Below, piece by piece: positions 1 through 7,556 of a stretch of DNA of 45,883 bases (the stretch's first letter is position 1; each line of letters starts with the position of its first letter). The stretch lies in the IMG/VR virus record IMGVR_UViG_3300025316_001120, positions 1 to 45,883 of that record; one strand, written 5' to 3'. This DNA is from a virus. Below the pieces are notes generated by a model. That model did not search any database and had not been told where the DNA came from. It saw only the letters and a program-made list of their open reading frames with translations. The translations under genes and the position numbers were made by a program.

Positions 1-1320
1 TTAGTCCCCTTTTTCTAAAACAGGGACTAAAGAGGGACTAAACAATCCACGGTCAAACTTGGCCATTTCTTGCGCTTTCAGGTCGTCCACAATTTTAATA
101 TAAGGCCGCATGGCAGCGAAGTCAGAATGACTCGTCCACTTCATAACAACCTCCGCCGGGATTCCCAAGAAAAGAGCATTCACAATAAAAGTGCGCCGAC
201 CGCAATGAGTAGTCAAAAGCGAATATTTAGGGAGGACATCCTCGTGTCGGACGTTTCCGTTAAAATAAACAACCCGCTGCATTTCCACCAACCCAGCCAG
301 CAAGCCTAGCTCCTTCAGGTAGATATTCATGCGCACATTGGAGATAACAGGGAACGCGCGATCATCCCGGAAAGGAAGACCCGAATATTTGTCGAGCAAC
401 GCCTTCGAGTATTTGTTTAGGTCGATAACCAGAGCGTCCGCCGTTTTCTGGGTGACAACCAAAATGGAGGTAGACCGAACATCAGAGCGGCATAATTTCT
501 GCACATCTGAGTAACGCAACCCGGTAAAACAGCAAAAACAAAAAACATCACGAACACGAGCGAGGTACGCCTTGGACTCCGGGACTTCAAAAGAGAGCAA
601 CCCCAATAACTCAGCCCAAGACAAATGGGTGACGTCCCGCGATTGATAATCGATGCCTTTGAGTTTTGGCCGAAAGGTTTCGTGAGACTTCCCGGAATAA
701 AAATTTTTATTAAACGCCCAGCGAAGGAACCACCGAACGAAGGCCACGTTTTTAGAGATTGTCGTATTTCGGAGTTCGAGACGATGCTGGTAGGCAACAA
801 AGGCTCCAAGGGTTTCATCGTTCACGGAAGCCAGCGCCAACGAAGAGTTAAACACCATGAGGTGCATCCGGATATTTGTAAACTTTTTATACGTCGCCTC
901 AGACCAAGTGTTCTGAGCGCCCATCTCACCAACGAACCGATCAAACAGAGAAAAGAACGACTCGCCCGGCGCAACAGCAGAGACGCGTGAAGCCTTACCA
1001 ATTGCCAAATTGAATGCGTCCCGGAATTCGGGAACGGTAGGGTTTTTTTCAACTTTCTCGAACGAGTCGAACACCAAATCAAGCGCCGAAGCAAAGCGCT
1101 GGATTTCGCGATTTATAACGCTGGCTTGTATTTTTTTTACACCATGCGTGGTTGACTGTTTGCAGCGCTGAGTGCTCTGCGACCATTTGAGCGGGTCAAC
1201 ACGATACCCCAGAGAAAAGGCTACAATTCCGCCCGTCCATTTTACCCTGAACCGAAGTTTTGAATCTTGCCGATCCGCCTCTTTGTCTAACAGGAAGAGG
1301 GAGTACCGCTTTAAGTTCAT
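1..1320 (-). CDS. int: Tyrosine recombinase (phage integrase)
   Basis: Catalyses site-specific integration and excision of the phage genome. The catalytic set of the family is visible, numbered from the Met at 1320 (439 aa): Arg269 in TGLRYSDV, Lys292 in the beta-hairpin VVTQKT, His372 and Arg375 in THCGRRTF, His398 in WTSHSD and the nucleophile Tyr407 in MRPYIKI. The N-terminal ~100 residues look like the arm-binding region and residues ~120-210 like the SAM-like core-binding domain. The frame is open to 1356 (451 aa), but MNLKRYSLF at 1320 fits the family start better. The stop codon is on bases 1-3, so the gene is complete although the att site lies outside. It is last in a minus-strand unit and overlaps the preceding gene by 125 bp. 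Function is near certain, the exact start less so. Confidence 0.95.
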   Translation of the reverse strand: MNLKRYSLFLLDKEADRQDSKLRFRVKWTGGIVAFSLGYRVDPLKWSQSTQRCKQSTTHGVKKIQASVINREIQRFASALDLVFDSFEKVEKNPTVPEFRDAFNLAIGKASRVSAVAPGESFFSLFDRFVGEMGAQNTWSEATYKKFTNIRMHLMVFNSSLALASVNDETLGAFVAYQHRLELRNTTISKNVAFVRWFLRWAFNKNFYSGKSHETFRPKLKGIDYQSRDVTHLSWAELLGLLSFEVPESKAYLARVRDVFCFCCFTGLRYSDVQKLCRSDVRSTSILVVTQKTADALVIDLNKYSKALLDKYSGLPFRDDRAFPVISNVRMNIYLKELGLLAGLVEMQRVVYFNGNVRHEDVLPKYSLLTTHCGRRTFIVNALFLGIPAEVVMKWTSHSDFAAMRPYIKIVDDLKAQEMAKFDRGLFSPSLVPVLEKGD

Positions 1321-1588
1321 TTTGTTGAATTGGTTTTTTAGTAAACATTTCACCACACCCGGTCAAAAGCCAAGAAGAAGAAACACTGTAATCATTGACC
1401 AACGCAACCAACCACGAAATCTGGAACATATCCGAAGCCGGGTTTTTTTCGACCGTGTTTAAATTCCACCGATTGATTCCGTAACGCCGGGTGAACGTTT
1501 GCTTGCCCCGAATAACACTAAAAGACTTGAGGGCAGCAAGCGCAACAAAGAAACGAGTAACGACTTTTTGACTTTCCGGGTTTTGCAT
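1196..1588 (-). CDS. Small regulator-like protein ending its conserved part in a WLLTG motif
   Basis: 130 aa. Residues ~10-80 look like a conserved unit (for example RGKQTFTRRYGINRWN, then a hydrophobic stretch and VSSSWLLTGCGEMF). The S-x-SWLLTG-x-GEM motif is shared with the C-terminal side of the HTH in the repressor encoded at 2296-2730, and is common in Cro/C1-like proteins of Bacteroidota. A classical HTH is not clear here, so this is a probable DNA-binding or repressor-like accessory. The last ~45 codons overlap the integrase start in another frame and read like low-constraint sequence. It starts 2 nt after the lipoprotein stop, so it is co-transcribed with it. Position between repressor and integrase suggests a role in the lysogeny decision or excision control; that is inference. 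Confidence 0.7.
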   Translation of the reverse strand: MQNPESQKVVTRFFVALAALKSFSVIRGKQTFTRRYGINRWNLNTVEKNPASDMFQISWLVALVNDYSVSSSWLLTGCGEMFTKKPIQQNELKAVLPLPVRQRGGSARFKTSVQGKMDGRNCSLFSGVSC

Positions 1589-1590
1589 AG

Positions 1591-1953
1591 TTATAATTTT
1601 TTCATAAGAAGAGATTTAACCTGAAGTACAGAAGAAGAAAGGAATACTGCATCCCAGAAACCACCTGCCGCGTTTGAGCCTTCTATTTTAAAGGAAGGAT
1701 AAACACCAGAATAAGAAACAACCTTCTGTGTTATAACTCGCGCGTTTTCATCGAGCACCAACTCCAGAGCACTGGAAGTTGACGTGAAGCGATACCCGGC
1801 GTAAACCTTAGAACCATCGAGTGAAGAGGTGAGAACATAAGCAGAAAACGTCTGCCCAACAATATCGGGAACCGACGCCACCACAACGTCGGTCTTTTTA
1901 CACCCAATAAACAACAACACAAAAACGATTAAAGAAAGATTTTTTAATTTCAT
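1591..1953 (-). CDS. Small lipoprotein encoded in the immunity region
   Basis: 120 aa. The N-terminus MKLKNLSLIVFVLLFIGC is a lipoprotein signal: basic n-region, hydrophobic core and a lipobox ending at Cys18, followed by KKTD. The mature part of ~100 residues is rich in Ser, Val and aromatic residues, looks beta-rich and is not recognised. It overlaps the upstream gene by 4 bp (ATGA) and is followed within 2 nt by the next gene, so it is translationally coupled in the repressor-integrase unit and is likely expressed in the lysogen. Known prophage lipoproteins in this position (Ltp of TP-J34, Llp of T5, Cor-type proteins) block superinfection. The same role here is an inference from location and export signal only. 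Confidence 0.8.
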   Translation of the reverse strand: MKLKNLSLIVFVLLFIGCKKTDVVVASVPDIVGQTFSAYVLTSSLDGSKVYAGYRFTSTSSALELVLDENARVITQKVVSYSGVYPSFKIEGSNAAGGFWDAVFLSSSVLQVKSLLMKKL

Positions 1954-2162
1954 AGTAACGATTTTTTGACCGACTGATCAAACCAGAGCTGGATCGCGGC
2001 ATTTTTAGCAGTGAGTAATTCTGACCAATTCGCCTCCTCCTCCGGGGAAAAAGAAACCGGAGTAACAGAGAAGAGAGACGCTGCAAAAGTAGCACGCTCA
2101 GCCGGAGTCATGACCGGAAGAAACCGCTCGAATTCAAGTGTTTTCAAAATAGATTTTTTCAT
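1950..2162 (-). CDS. Hypothetical protein, 70 aa
   Basis: Short soluble protein beginning MKKSILKTLEFERFLP with a middle section PEEEANWSELLTAKNA that looks helical. No motif recognised. There is a 133-nt gap upstream towards the repressor gene and a 4-bp ATGA overlap downstream with the lipoprotein gene, the usual sign of a real co-translated gene. It may be the first gene of its own transcript. No clean TTG-N20-TAnnTTTG promoter was found in the gap, so read-through from the repressor promoter is as likely. Confidence 0.6.
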   Translation of the reverse strand: MKKSILKTLEFERFLPVMTPAERATFAASLFSVTPVSFSPEEEANWSELLTAKNAAIQLWFDQSVKKSLL

Positions 2163-2295
2163 AGCTAAATTTTTTAATCGATATAATAAAGAGCCAAAGC
2201 ATCCAAGACAAAAACAATACTAGCAGCAACCCTAGAAACTTTTAGAAAATAAGACGCCAGAGTTTTATAATCAAAACCCCCAACATCCTCAGATT

Positions 2296-2730
2296 CTAAG
2301 CAGTACTTCTGCGACGAGAGTGGTCCTCCGGATGCGCTACGCGATAACGCAGAACAGCGACCTCCTCGATTAGTTTTTCATTTTTTGCCAGCGATGCAGC
2401 GAGCTGTCCTTTAAGGTCTATGATAATTTTTTTAAGTTCGAAAATCTCCCACGCTTGGCGATTAGGATCGTCCGCAAGAACAAGTGGAGTGGAAGCCATA
2501 ACAACAAAGGAGCCGATATCGGACTGGTTCAGCATTTCACCCTCCCCAGTTAAAAGCCACGAAATAGAGAGCTCCGGAAATATTAAAGCAATGCTCTGAA
2601 TTTTTTCAGGCGCAATAGACCGACGCATCGAACTCACGTAGGAATTAGACACACCAATGGAATCACAGAATGAAGTTTTTGTAATCCTCTTGTAATTAAT
2701 GAACTGTTTAATACGAGCTTGGACTGACAT
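2296..2730 (-). CDS. Phage repressor-type transcriptional regulator (Cro/C1 HTH)
   Basis: 144 aa from the Met at 2730 (MSVQARIKQF); the frame is open further upstream to 2880, but that part covers the control region and is not protein-like. Residues ~5-60 form an HTH of the Cro/C1 type: KTSFCDSIGVSNSYVSSMRR carries the helix-turn-helix and is followed by PEKIQSIALIFPELSISWLL and the WLLTGEGEM motif typical of Bacteroidota prophage regulators. Residues ~95-130 predict a coiled coil (EIFELKKIIIDLKGQLAASL), probably for dimerisation. There is no peptidase domain, so induction is not by LexA-like self-cleavage. It is divergently transcribed from the early operon. Likely the lysogenic repressor; the operator it binds is unproven but the palindrome at 2815-2828 is the best candidate. 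Confidence 0.85.
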   Translation of the reverse strand: MSVQARIKQFINYKRITKTSFCDSIGVSNSYVSSMRRSIAPEKIQSIALIFPELSISWLLTGEGEMLNQSDIGSFVVMASTPLVLADDPNRQAWEIFELKKIIIDLKGQLAASLAKNEKLIEEVAVLRYRVAHPEDHSRRRSTA

Positions 2731-2789
2731 ATCTAATGGGCTAATAGGAATTATCCTCACAAAAACAAATCTTTTAATAAGTAAATTAT

Positions 2790-2819
2790 CAATATATTCT
2801 AAAGCAAAAGACATAAACG
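2790..2819 (-). promoter_or_regulatory. Candidate leftward (repressor) promoter
   Basis: On the minus strand a TATATTG lies at 2796-2790, about 60 nt before the repressor start. Twenty nt upstream of it the -33 position falls inside the palindrome at 2815-2828, but no TTG is present there. Weak match; proposed because it would let one operator control both directions. Confidence 0.3.
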
Positions 2820-2828
2820 CTTGCGTGT
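2815..2828. promoter_or_regulatory. Operator-like palindrome between repressor and early operon (class A)
   Basis: ACGC-TT-GCGT inverted repeat (2817-2826) within AAACGCTTGCGTGTTT. It contains the TTG of the rightward promoter's -33 box. Related palindromes centred on CTTGCA sit at the same place in three further promoters in the window (14979, 16526, and 30723 on the minus strand). Confidence 0.55.
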
Positions 2829-2851
2829 TTTCAGAGCATTGCTTATATTTG
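2821..2851 (+). promoter_or_regulatory. Early rightward promoter (Bacteroidota type)
   Basis: TTG at 2821-2823, exactly 20 nt, then TATATTTG at 2844-2851, a full match to the TAnnTTTG -7 element of Bacteroidota housekeeping promoters. It faces the early operon starting at 2947 and its -33 element lies in the class A palindrome. Confidence 0.75.
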
Positions 2852-2946
2852 CATTGAGGTTTTAAACAGAACGCCTTCAAAAGTATGAAACGAAATTGTT
2901 TAAAACAAGCAAATCAAAGTATTTCTTAAAAAATAAAAAAAACAGC

Positions 2947-3186
2947 ATGAAAAAAGAACCCATCAAAACACCCTACACACTCGAAAAAGAGGCGAAAGAC
3001 CTCCAAGTCTACCGGGAACACAAAGAGCTCATGACGCACGAAGGCGCGATGGCAACAGCGGTCGATGACTTCATAATGAAAAAATACGGGATTTTTGGAA
3101 GCTCCACAGTTTGGAACATCCGCAAAAGGGTAGAAAAGAGAATCGCCGGAAACCCAGAACTAGCGCTAACACCACAGCAAGCATGA
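2947..3186 (+). CDS. Hypothetical early protein, 79 aa
   Basis: First gene after the early promoter. Start chosen at the second Met (MKKEPIKTPYTLEKEAKD); the frame is open to 2896 but the upstream residues are low-complexity leader. A charged helical N-terminus is followed by HEGAMATAVDDFIMKKYGIF and a basic segment around NIRKRVEKRI. No family assigned with certainty; proteins of this look are common as first early genes in Bacteroidota phages. Overlaps the next gene by 4 bp (ATGA). Confidence 0.7.
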   Translation: MKKEPIKTPYTLEKEAKDLQVYREHKELMTHEGAMATAVDDFIMKKYGIFGSSTVWNIRKRVEKRIAGNPELALTPQQA

Positions 3187-3362
3187 AAAAAATAAACAAC
3201 GTCGGAATTACAGCCCTGTCGATTTTAGGACTGGTAGCAGCGAAAGCAGGAATCGATGGATCGACACACCAATTCTGGATCGCGGGAATTTGCGCCTTTT
3301 TGGTTGCAGCGCTGGCATCAGACAACGTAGCGAAGAAAACCACAAAAAAAACAAACCGATGA
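3183..3362 (+). CDS. Small membrane protein, 59 aa
   Basis: Starts at an ATGA overlap with the previous stop. Two hydrophobic segments (NNVGITALSILGLVAAKAG and FWIAGICAFLVAALA) separated by a short polar loop, and a Lys-rich tail, give a two-pass inner-membrane hairpin. Function unknown. The next gene again starts at an ATGA-type overlap, so the three genes are tightly coupled. Confidence 0.65.
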   Translation: MKKINNVGITALSILGLVAAKAGIDGSTHQFWIAGICAFLVAALASDNVAKKTTKKTNR

Positions 3363-3607
3363 GCTGCAACATTTGTCACGGACACCCAGACTGCCCATGC
3401 TGCCAAAGCGAAGGAACGACAGCGCCATGCCCGACATGCAACGGAACCGGGTACGACAATTACTACGACGCCACAGGCGAAGAAATAACAAAGGAACGCT
3501 ACGACACTCTAAGCCCAAGCGAACGGATGGCAGACGAATGCGTCACCTGCGACGGAGCTGGAGAAATAGCCTACGAGTACAAACTTGATTATGATTACAG
3601 CGAATGA
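3359..3607 (+). CDS. DnaJ-like zinc-finger protein, 82 aa
   Basis: Cys-rich protein with CNICHG, CPCC, CPTCNGTGYD and CVTCDGAGE motifs, i.e. CxxCxGxG-type repeats as in the zinc-binding central domain of DnaJ, but no J domain. Start chosen at MSCNICHG, overlapping the preceding stop. Such stand-alone zinc-ribbon proteins probably bind nucleic acid or act as adaptors; the actual role is unknown. The C-terminus is acidic and Tyr-rich (YEYKLDYDYSE) and overlaps the start of the next gene by 4 bp. Confidence 0.75.
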   Translation: MSCNICHGHPDCPCCQSEGTTAPCPTCNGTGYDNYYDATGEEITKERYDTLSPSERMADECVTCDGAGEIAYEYKLDYDYSE

Positions 3608-3891
3608 CAACCGAATATTTAAATAAACCCCTGTTTTCGCTGACCGTCGGAGAGTTCATCGAACTCCAAAAGAACACACAAAACCCGGTGACAATTGACC
3701 AGACAAACAATTTAACCCGATACGTTTATGGACTCGCGGGACTGGCGGAACTTTTGAATTGCACAATAAGAACAGCCCAGCGAATAAAGAGTAGCGGACG
3801 AATCGACAAAGCGGTCATTCAAACAGGCCGAACAATTGCAATAAACGCGGAGCTAGCGATGCAGCTGCTCGCACAAACAAATAAAAATTAA
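3604..3891 (+). CDS. DUF3853-family HTH protein
   Basis: 95 aa. The pattern LxVGEFIEL near the N-terminus, then YVYGLAGLAELLNCTIRTAQ and RIKSSGRIDKAVIQTGRTIA, matches what I know of DUF3853: a winged or MerR-like HTH of excisionase type found in Bacteroidota mobile elements. A role as excisionase or early transcription factor is possible and fits an early operon opposite the integrase. Starts inside the end of the previous gene (4-bp overlap). Confidence 0.8.
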   Translation: MTTEYLNKPLFSLTVGEFIELQKNTQNPVTIDQTNNLTRYVYGLAGLAELLNCTIRTAQRIKSSGRIDKAVIQTGRTIAINAELAMQLLAQTNKN

Positions 3892-3921
3892 ACCGCCGAA
3901 AGGCAAAACACAACAAATAAT

Positions 3922-4344
3922 ATGGATAAAGTACTAGGACAAGGTTACAAAGGAGTAGAGCTCGAACAATTCCTAAGAGACAACTGCGAAAAGCGCGAAG
4001 AGCTCGGTTACATGAAAAGGTTTACCCCGGAAGAAATCGCCGAAATGAAAGACCAGCTGGCTACGGTCTCAATAGAAATAAACGACATCGAAGAGGAAAA
4101 GAAGGAAGCGATGTCAGCATTTAAAGATCAGCTTAAACCACTGACAGAGCACAAAACAAACCTACTCGGACACATAAAAAAGAAAGCCGAATTTGTGACA
4201 GAAGACTGCTTCAAGTTTTCAGACCACACCGAGAGCATGGTCGGGTTTTATAACAGCGAAGGAATTCTGGTAGAGGCAAGGCCAATGAGACCCGACGAAT
4301 TCCAAGCCACCATAAAATGGCTACAAACAGGAACAAATAATTAA
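3922..4344 (+). CDS. Hypothetical protein with central coiled coil, 140 aa
   Basis: Residues ~33-85 (EEIAEMKDQLATVSIEINDI onward) are a charged heptad-like helix; the C-terminal part (FSDHTESMVGFYNSEGILVE) looks like a small beta unit. The C-terminal segment ARPMRPDEFQATIK recalls proteins that precede RecT genes in Bacteroidota phages, but I cannot name a family. Lies in the recombination operon. Confidence 0.7.
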   Translation: MDKVLGQGYKGVELEQFLRDNCEKREELGYMKRFTPEEIAEMKDQLATVSIEINDIEEEKKEAMSAFKDQLKPLTEHKTNLLGHIKKKAEFVTEDCFKFSDHTESMVGFYNSEGILVEARPMRPDEFQATIKWLQTGTNN

Positions 4345-4371
4345 TTTTTTAAACTTTAATTTTTTTACACC

Positions 4372-5079
4372 ATGAACAACATGTTAAAAATCAACATCGA
4401 AAAAGAAGAGGGTCGCGTTTTTATTTACGAAGGAGCTGCCCCGGTCATCCAGAACCCAAATATCATCGGAATAACAGGAACCATCGACGCGCCGCAGCGC
4501 TGGCTGGAAAAGAGAACCTCCGAGATTGCACCGCTGAACGCGCACATTTTGGTAGACCGGGAAAAGCTGACCATCACCCTGAATATGGAAGATAAAAACG
4601 CCTTCGGAGACAGCATCACCGGAAAGGCAGAATTCCACCCAGCCTTCGTGAGGTTTGGAATAAACAACGGGAACTACAAGACACCACAAGAAATGGCGCA
4701 ATTATTCAAGATGAACCGCTCCCATTTCGAGAACCAAGGAGCCGCCATGAAGCTGGTAACCGAACTGCAAAACTTTAAAGCGAAGATCGCCTCGGAGATA
4801 GAAAAGAGCGACAACAACAGAGGTGACAAAAGGGAGCTCCAAGCGCAAAAAGTAAACAGCAACCTCCCGGAAGGGTTTAACCTTTGCCTCCCAATATTTA
4901 AGGGACAAAAGAAAACCACCATCGCCGTCGAGGTTTACATCAACCCAAACGACCTGACCTGCACCTTGGTCTCACCAGACGCAAACGACCAAATCGAATC
5001 CTTCCGGGATTCGATGATTGACAACGTCCTCGACGGAATAAAAGCCATTAGCCCTGAAATAGTAATAATTGAACAGTAA
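4372..5079 (+). CDS. Hypothetical protein upstream of recT, 235 aa
   Basis: Soluble mixed alpha/beta protein. Features seen: IIGITGTIDAPQRWLEKR in the N-terminal third, repeated beta-like strands, FKMNRSHFENQGAAMKLVTE in the middle and an acidic C-terminus. A second Met three codons in (4381) is an alternative start. Conserved position directly before recT suggests a role in phage recombination or DNA metabolism, but no family was recognised with confidence. Confidence 0.75.
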   Translation: MNNMLKINIEKEEGRVFIYEGAAPVIQNPNIIGITGTIDAPQRWLEKRTSEIAPLNAHILVDREKLTITLNMEDKNAFGDSITGKAEFHPAFVRFGINNGNYKTPQEMAQLFKMNRSHFENQGAAMKLVTELQNFKAKIASEIEKSDNNRGDKRELQAQKVNSNLPEGFNLCLPIFKGQKKTTIAVEVYINPNDLTCTLVSPDANDQIESFRDSMIDNVLDGIKAISPEIVIIEQ

Positions 5080-5112
5080 AAACCAGCCACTCGGCATAAT
5101 AACGACAACAGA

Positions 5113-6027
5113 ATGAACACAGCAACACCACAAACAGCAGCAGAAAAAGTGGCAGCAGCGATGGCAGCAGCAACCGAAACACCGAGAACAACGGTCGCAA
5201 TCCCCACCGCGAAACCAACCATACAAGCGAGGGTCGCAGCATCCGGGAACCTTATAGGATTGAAGCAAAGCGAAATCGGCGAGTTTTTGTCCGGGATGAA
5301 AGGACAGATCGCCAACGTCCTCCCCAAACACCTGACACCGGAACGGGTGCTCCAGATGGCCGCAACGGTAATCCACAGAAACCCGAAGATTGCAGCATGC
5401 AGCACCAACAGCCTAATCGGAGCGGTGATGCAAGCGAGCATCCTAGGCTTTCCACCCGTCGATGCGCTGGGTTACTGCTATTTTGTGCCCTACGGAAAAG
5501 ACGTCCAATTTCAGATCGGGTACAAGGGATATATTGAGCTAGCGCGCCGGAGCTCACAAATAAAAATGATTTACGCCGAAGTGGTCAGGGAGGGTGACGA
5601 ATTCGTCTGCGAGTTCGGACTCGAACCAAAGCTGATCCACAAACCGAAGCTAGACAGCTCAAAAGCCATGACACACGTCTACGCGGTCGCACACTTCCAA
5701 GACGGAGGTCACAACTTCATAGTTTTAAGCAAATCAGACGTCGAGCGATTAAGGATGCGCAACGCCTCCCAGAAGGGAGCGCCGAGCGGAGCATGGGCAA
5801 CAGACTACGACAAAATGTCGAAGGCGAAAGCGCTCAAACAATTGAGCACCTACCTACCATTAAACATTGACGTTCAAACCGCCATGAGCACCGACGAAGC
5901 CATCCTGAAACCGGAACACTTCGGAGAAAACGGAAGCATCAAAACGGAGGACATCACATACGAGGAAATGGTAGACACCACCACAGGCGAGATCACGCCG
6001 GGAACAGCAGCAGCCAAAAACAACTAA
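5113..6027 (+). CDS. recT: RecT-family single-strand annealing protein
   Basis: 304 aa. Anneals complementary single strands coated by SSB during phage recombination. The RecT core is clear: LPKHLTPERVLQMAATVIHR, then ACSTNSLIGAVMQASILGF, LGYCYFVPYGKDVQFQIGYK and the GYIELARRS segment, followed by AVAHFQDGGHNFIVLSK and YDKMSKAKALKQL. The first ~40 residues are Ala/Thr-rich low complexity, as often seen in this family. It pairs with the YqaJ-type exonuclease two genes downstream (6559) and with SSB at 12966, a complete exonuclease-annealase-SSB set. Confidence 0.96.
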   Translation: MNTATPQTAAEKVAAAMAAATETPRTTVAIPTAKPTIQARVAASGNLIGLKQSEIGEFLSGMKGQIANVLPKHLTPERVLQMAATVIHRNPKIAACSTNSLIGAVMQASILGFPPVDALGYCYFVPYGKDVQFQIGYKGYIELARRSSQIKMIYAEVVREGDEFVCEFGLEPKLIHKPKLDSSKAMTHVYAVAHFQDGGHNFIVLSKSDVERLRMRNASQKGAPSGAWATDYDKMSKAKALKQLSTYLPLNIDVQTAMSTDEAILKPEHFGENGSIKTEDITYEEMVDTTTGEITPGTAAAKNN

Positions 6028-6038
6028 AAAGTTTAACC

Positions 6039-6069
6039 AAAACCCCGGATAAATAAAAACCGGGGTTTT
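6039..6069 (+). terminator. Perfect GC-rich hairpin after recT
   Basis: Arms AAAACCCCGG (6039-6048) and CCGGGGTTTT (6060-6069) with an 11-nt A-rich loop. Resembles an intrinsic terminator with a short T run but lies only 15 nt before the next start codon inside an operon, so attenuation or RNA processing is equally possible. One of several hairpins in this position class. Confidence 0.6.
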
Positions 6070-6084
6070 AAAAACAAAACAGCA

Positions 6085-6546
6085 ATGAGCACAACAACAA
6101 TGGACTTATTCTCGCCAATCACGCTGAACGAGGCGAAAGCAAACAGAAGAGGACGCAACCTCAAAGAAAACGAAATCAGCATAATGCTGACAGCGAACAA
6201 AAAAACAATGACGATAAACATTGCCGTTTCAGAAGAGGCGGAAAAGACAAACCGCCGATTTTTTAACGTCATCGTCAACCCGATCACCGGGGAGGTTTAT
6301 TTTTATTTTGACCTCAAAGGGTTTGAGCTAACCAAATCCGGGACAAACAGAACATCCTTTGGAATTTATAACAACCGGGGAGCGGTCGAACAAATAGCCA
6401 AGGCGCTCCACATAGAGAATGCGAAACCCGGTAGGTACATAGTCAGCATCAAGAAAATAGAAGATAGCCCGGATAAAACGAAGACCTCATTCTGGGTGAA
6501 CACGGTGAAATTAGACGAAGACTACAACTGGACAAAAACCAAATAA
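6085..6546 (+). CDS. Hypothetical protein between recT and exonuclease genes, 153 aa
   Basis: Not recognised. The N-terminus carries a short basic patch (ANRRGRNLKENEIS); the rest alternates beta-like strands (FFNVIVNPITGEVYFYFDLK) and one helix (RGAVEQIAKALHIE), ending in a conserved-looking SFWVNTVKL. Its place between annealase and exonuclease genes and its compact size suggest a recombination accessory; this is inference from context only. Confidence 0.75.
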   Translation: MSTTTMDLFSPITLNEAKANRRGRNLKENEISIMLTANKKTMTINIAVSEEAEKTNRRFFNVIVNPITGEVYFYFDLKGFELTKSGTNRTSFGIYNNRGAVEQIAKALHIENAKPGRYIVSIKKIEDSPDKTKTSFWVNTVKLDEDYNWTKTK

Positions 6547-6558
6547 AAAACACACGAA

Positions 6559-7500
6559 ATGGCAACAACAATCATCAGACCAGCAAGCCACGAAGAATGG
6601 CTCAAACACCGCGAAGAGGGGATCGGAAGCTCCGAGGTTTCGAGCATCCTGTCGATGAACCCATACCAGACACCATACCAGCTCTGGCGACGCAAAAAAA
6701 AGCTCGACCCACCACTAGAGCAAAACATGCCCATGCGCTTAGGCCACCTGCTCGAAGGAGCCGTCTCCCAGCTTTGGAGTGAAGAGAGCGGTCGAGAAAT
6801 AATTAAAGCGTCAGCCATTGACTGGATCGCAGTCAACACAGAAAAGCCTTTTTTTAGAGCAAGCCCCGACCGCACATACTGGCTCCCAGAAATGAAGCGG
6901 AACAACGACAACAAAGGAATCCTAGAGTGCAAAACCACGATGATGAACGTGAGCAGAGACGACATCCCGAAAACGTGGTTTATTCAACTTCAGTACTTAC
7001 TCGGAGTTTCAGAGACGCAAACCGGATCACTGGCGTGGCTTTGCGCCGGGCGGGATTTCGACTACGTCGACATAAACCTTGTACCCGATTTTTTTGAGGT
7101 GATAAAAGAGGACGTCGAGCGATTCTGGGTGGATAACATTCTGGGAAACCGGGAACCCGAAGCGATAAACGCCGCCGACATTTTGATCAAGTACGCGCGG
7201 CATTCTCCGGGAAAACTGGCGGAGGTCGGCGAAGACATCGCCAAAGCCTACAGCGATTTGAAAGAAGTAAAAAAGGAACTCAAAGCGCTTGAGGAAAAAA
7301 AAGGAGGGCTAGAAGAAACCATAAAAATGAAATTCAAAGACGCCGAAACGATCGCCTACCTAGGAGAGACACTGGCCACTTGGAAAACAGCGAAGGATAG
7401 CGAGAAAATAAACACCAAAGCACTAGCCGCCGCCTACCCAGCCATAGCCGCACAATTCACCACCACAGAACCCGGCTCCCGGCGATTTTTACTGAAATAA
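6559..7500 (+). CDS. YqaJ-type viral exonuclease (lambda-exo fold)
   Basis: 313 aa. Predicted 5'-3' double-strand exonuclease that makes ssDNA for RecT. Motifs of the PD-(D/E)xK exonuclease family are present: IGSSEVSSILSMNPY near residue 22, RLGHLLEGAV with Glu66, ASPDR with Asp104, ILECKT with Glu123 and Lys125, and WFIQLQYLLG with Gln143. Residues ~225-262 form a Lys/Glu-rich helix (SDLKEVKKELKALEEKKGG), and a small C-terminal beta unit follows, as in many phage YqaJ proteins. The ATG at 6559 gives the full family N-terminus. Confidence 0.95.
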   Translation: MATTIIRPASHEEWLKHREEGIGSSEVSSILSMNPYQTPYQLWRRKKKLDPPLEQNMPMRLGHLLEGAVSQLWSEESGREIIKASAIDWIAVNTEKPFFRASPDRTYWLPEMKRNNDNKGILECKTTMMNVSRDDIPKTWFIQLQYLLGVSETQTGSLAWLCAGRDFDYVDINLVPDFFEVIKEDVERFWVDNILGNREPEAINAADILIKYARHSPGKLAEVGEDIAKAYSDLKEVKKELKALEEKKGGLEETIKMKFKDAETIAYLGETLATWKTAKDSEKINTKALAAAYPAIAAQFTTTEPGSRRFLLK

Positions 7501-7507
7501 TAAACCC

Positions 7508-7536
7508 GATCCCCGGAATAAAAAAAGCCGGGGATC
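7508..7536 (+). other. Intercistronic hairpin
   Basis: Arms GATCCCCGG (7508-7516) and CCGGGGATC (7528-7536), 11-nt A-rich loop, no T tract, followed by a (CAA)n leader and the start codon at 7557. Likely affects RNA stability or processing rather than termination. Confidence 0.6.
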
Positions 7537-7556
7537 ACAACAACAACAACAACAAC

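Noticed and set aside
1-30. Attachment site next to the integrase stop
   Set aside because: The window begins at the stop codon, so no flanking sequence or direct repeat can be examined.
2163-2295. Promoter in the gap before the 70-aa gene
   Set aside because: Only partial matches such as TATTTTCT at 20 nt from a TTG; too weak to report as a feature. No gene is seen in this 133-nt gap.
4935-5557. Minus-strand open frames opposite recT
   Set aside because: Cys/Leu-rich translations opposite a strongly supported RecT gene; shadows of its Ala/Thr-rich codons.
7537-7556. (CAA)n run before 7557 considered as a repeat array
   Set aside because: Only a short A/C-rich leader, common before starts in this genome; no spacers, so not a CRISPR array.
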